Below the pieces are notes generated by a model. That model had not been told where the DNA came from. It saw only the letters and a program-made list of their open reading frames with translations, and searched no databases. DNA of 64,000 bases from Beduinella massiliensis (lineage in GTDB: Bacteria; Bacillota; Clostridia; Christensenellales; Aristaeellaceae): positions 3,607,894 to 3,671,893 of the forward strand of contig NZ_LT963430.1 of NCBI RefSeq assembly GCF_900199405.1. Direction: 5' to 3'. Position numbers and translations under genes: made by a program. Positions 62,050-64,000 of the stretch are shown here, piece by piece. The number at the start of each line of letters is the position of its first letter. Position 1 is the stretch's first letter.

Positions 62050-64000
62050 AAACGATTTGAATGCGTAGCGGCGCCGTCTGTGTGAGCTCCGCGCTCACGG
62101 CATCCGGCTGGCTTCCGCCCACGTACAGGCTGAACCTGCCCTCTGCGCGCACGCGCACGCCCGCGTCGTTTACGACCGTGAATGCCTCTCCCGGCAGCTC
62201 GAGCGCGACGCGGCGTCTCTCTCCGGCCGCAAGGTGTACGCGCGCAAAGGCGCAAAGCCGCGGATTCGGCGGACTAAACGGCGAATCCTCCGCCTTTACG
62301 TAGACCTGTACGACCTCGTCCGCCGCCATGCCGCTCGCGTTTTCCAACGTCACGCTCAGCGTCTGCCCATCGCACGCAGCGTCCGCGTAGGTAAAGCGCG
62401 CATACGACAGGCCGTAACCAAACGGATAGAGCGGCTTGCCCGTAAAGTATCGATAGGTGCGCCCCCTCATCGAATAGTCCTCGAAGGGAGGCAGGTCGTC
62501 CGCGCTCCGGTAAAACGTCACCGGCAGGCGGCCGGAGGGAGATACGCGCCCGAACAGCAGGTCGCACAGCGCCGTGCCGCCCGCCTGCCCCGGATACCAT
62601 GCCATGAGCACGGCGTTGCCCGCTTCCACGCGCAGGGCGCTGCCCGCGAATACGACGGTCACGACAGGCTTTCCCGTGCCCAGCACGGCGTCCAGCAGCC
62701 TTAGCTGGCATTGCGGCAGTTCGAGATCGCGCTTGTCGCCCGCGTCGCCTTCCTCCCCCTCGACCGTCGCGTCCAGGCCGAGGCAGAGAATCGTCACGTC
62801 CGCGCATTCGGCGGCGGCCACCGCCTCCGCGATGCGATCCCCGGGCCGCGACTCGGGCGTGGATTTCTCGCGCGTCAGCTCGCTTCCCCGTGCGTAGACC
62901 ACGCGGGCCCGCCCTTCCAGTTCCCGGCGCAGCGCCTGCAGCGGCGTCACGTAGCGGGAGGACTTGCCATTGTAATTGCCCTCCAGCGCCGCCGGGTTCT
63001 CCGCGTTCGGCCCGATGACCGCCACCGTCCTGAGGCTATCCGGGTCGAGCGGCAGCAGGCCGTCGTTCTTTAACAGCACCATCGCCTTGCGCGCCGCGTC
63101 CAGCGCCATTTCCTGATGCCGGTCGCAGTCGCACCATTCAAAGCCGATAGCGTCGTACTCGCAGTCGCCGTCCATCATGCCCAGCTTGATGCGCGTCGCC
63201 ATGACGCGCTCGGCGGCTGCGGCGATTTCCTCCGCCGTCACCAGGCCGTCCTGATACGCCTGCAGGATGTGCAGGTACGTGTTGCCGCAGTTGAGGTCGC
63301 ATCCGTTCTTCAGCGCAAGCGCCGCGCTCTGCGGCGCGGTGGCGGTGACGAGATGGTGCATGTGAAAGTCCGCAATCGCCCCGCAGTCGCTGACGAAGTG
63401 CCCCTCAAACCCCCATTTGCCGCGCAGGATCTCGCTGATGAGCTTTCGGGACCCGCAGCAGGGCTCGCCGTTCACGCGGTTGTAGGCGCCCATGACGGCC
63501 TCCACGTTCGCCTCCTTCACCAGCGCCTCGAACGCGGGCAGGTAGGTTTCCCAAAGGTCCTTGTCGCTTACGCGCGCGTCGAACTCGTGACGCAGGCGCT
63601 CCGGGCCGGAGTGCACCGCCATGTGCTTGGCGCACGCCGCCGCCTTGAGATAGCGCCCCTTGCCCTGAAGGCCGCGCACGAACCGCACGCCCAGGCGCGC
63701 GGTCAAATACGGGTCCTCGCCGTAGGTCTCCTGACCCCGGCCCCAGCGCGGGTCGCGGAAGATGTTGACGTTGGGCGACCAGAACGTCAGCCCCTTGTAG
63801 ATGTCGCGGTCACCGTGCGCGCGCTGCACGTTGTACTTGGCGCGCCCCTCCGTAGCGATGGCGTCCGCGATCTCCTCCATCCCGTCCGAATCGAACATCG
63901 CCGCCAGGGCAATGGCCTGCGGGAACACCGCCGCCGTTCCCGCGCGCGCCACGCCGTGCAGCGCCTCGTTCCACCAGTTGTAGGCCGGGATGCCAAGCCT
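62048..64000 (-). CDS. GH3 family beta-glycosidase (xylosidase-like), N-terminus cut by window edge
   Basis: The visible 650 residues form most of a GH3 enzyme. The frame runs through the right edge (codons for NWWNEALHGVA lie at 63950-63990), so the ATG at 63952 is internal and the true start is outside. The catalytic nucleophile Asp is in HFVSDCGAIADF (codon near 63388), and the substrate-binding AKH motif is present in CAKHMAVHSGPE. The second domain holds VAVIGPNAENP and LCLGLDATVEGEEGD, followed by a fibronectin-III-like end (PLYPFGYGLSYARFTY). NWWNEALHG is typical of beta-xylosidase/arabinosidase members. No signal peptide can be assessed. Confidence 0.92.
   Translation of the reverse strand, partial: RLGIPAYNWWNEALHGVARAGTAAVFPQAIALAAMFDSDGMEEIADAIATEGRAKYNVQRAHGDRDIYKGLTFWSPNVNIFRDPRWGRGQETYGEDPYLTARLGVRFVRGLQGKGRYLKAAACAKHMAVHSGPERLRHEFDARVSDKDLWETYLPAFEALVKEANVEAVMGAYNRVNGEPCCGSRKLISEILRGKWGFEGHFVSDCGAIADFHMHHLVTATAPQSAALALKNGCDLNCGNTYLHILQAYQDGLVTAEEIAAAAERVMATRIKLGMMDGDCEYDAIGFEWCDCDRHQEMALDAARKAMVLLKNDGLLPLDPDSLRTVAVIGPNAENPAALEGNYNGKSSRYVTPLQALRRELEGRARVVYARGSELTREKSTPESRPGDRIAEAVAAAECADVTILCLGLDATVEGEEGDAGDKRDLELPQCQLRLLDAVLGTGKPVVTVVFAGSALRVEAGNAVLMAWYPGQAGGTALCDLLFGRVSPSGRLPVTFYRSADDLPPFEDYSMRGRTYRYFTGKPLYPFGYGLSYARFTYADAACDGQTLSVTLENASGMAADEVVQVYVKAEDSPFSPPNPRLCAFARVHLAAGERRRVALELPGEAFTVVNDAGVRVRAEGRFSLYVGGSQPDAVSAELTQTAPLRIQIV

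Overview
The window is GC-rich, tightly packed DNA with AGGAGG-type ribosome binding sites, several TTG/GTG starts, sigma-A-like promoters, and a remB-gyrB-gyrA cluster. Together with the large number of carbohydrate ABC importers, YesM/YesN signalling and glycoside hydrolases, this points to a gut-type member of the Bacillota (class Clostridia, possibly a Christensenellales or Oscillospirales relative). The lineage is inference. No rRNA, tRNA, CRISPR array, transposase or phage gene was seen.

Layout. 1-2.7 kb: gyrase genes and RemB. 2.9-10 kb: carbohydrate importer A (two permeases, a binding protein) with a sialidase-like protein and a divergent membrane-anchored AraC-type regulator. 10-18 kb: a large membrane protein, MnmG, a purine/tRNA-type deaminase, a radical SAM protein with many cysteines, and the HflK/HflC pair. 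18.4-25.2 kb: an esterase, a collapsed glycosyltransferase pseudogene, two intact GT-C glycosyltransferase paralogues and a branching enzyme. 25.2-31.7 kb: an apparently gene-free stretch, a membrane-domain GDPD, a DUF1848 protein, a GH20 enzyme and an AraR-like repressor. 31.8-35.7 kb: importer B with a TIM-barrel isomerase. 36-42.8 kb: an MFS protein, a hairpin-rich intergenic element, DUF975, RsuA, an RsmC-like methyltransferase, a PatB-type lyase, a 43-bp tandem repeat block and PepV. 42.9-49.5 kb: a UgpB-like importer C with two metallo-beta-lactamase-fold enzymes, divergent from a DeoR regulator and a PHP-domain phosphoesterase. 49.6-58.1 kb: a GH127 enzyme, a YesM/YesN pair and divergent importer D. 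58.2-64 kb: a GntR-type regulator with two DNA-binding domains, an EAL protein with a dead GGDEF domain, and a GH3 glycosidase cut by the right edge.

How it fits together. Four separate carbohydrate-type importers are encoded, each as two permeases plus one binding protein and none with an ATPase, so they must borrow a shared MsmX-type ATPase from elsewhere. Each sits beside its own regulator or enzymes (sialidase, isomerase, phosphodiesterases, arabinofuranosidase), suggesting a glycan and phosphoester forager. The most interesting candidate system is the 42.9-49.5 kb locus: a UgpB-like importer, a PhnP-like cyclic phosphodiesterase, a second MBL enzyme, a PHP phosphoesterase and a DeoR regulator, which together look like a dedicated pathway for taking up and opening an unidentified phosphoester.
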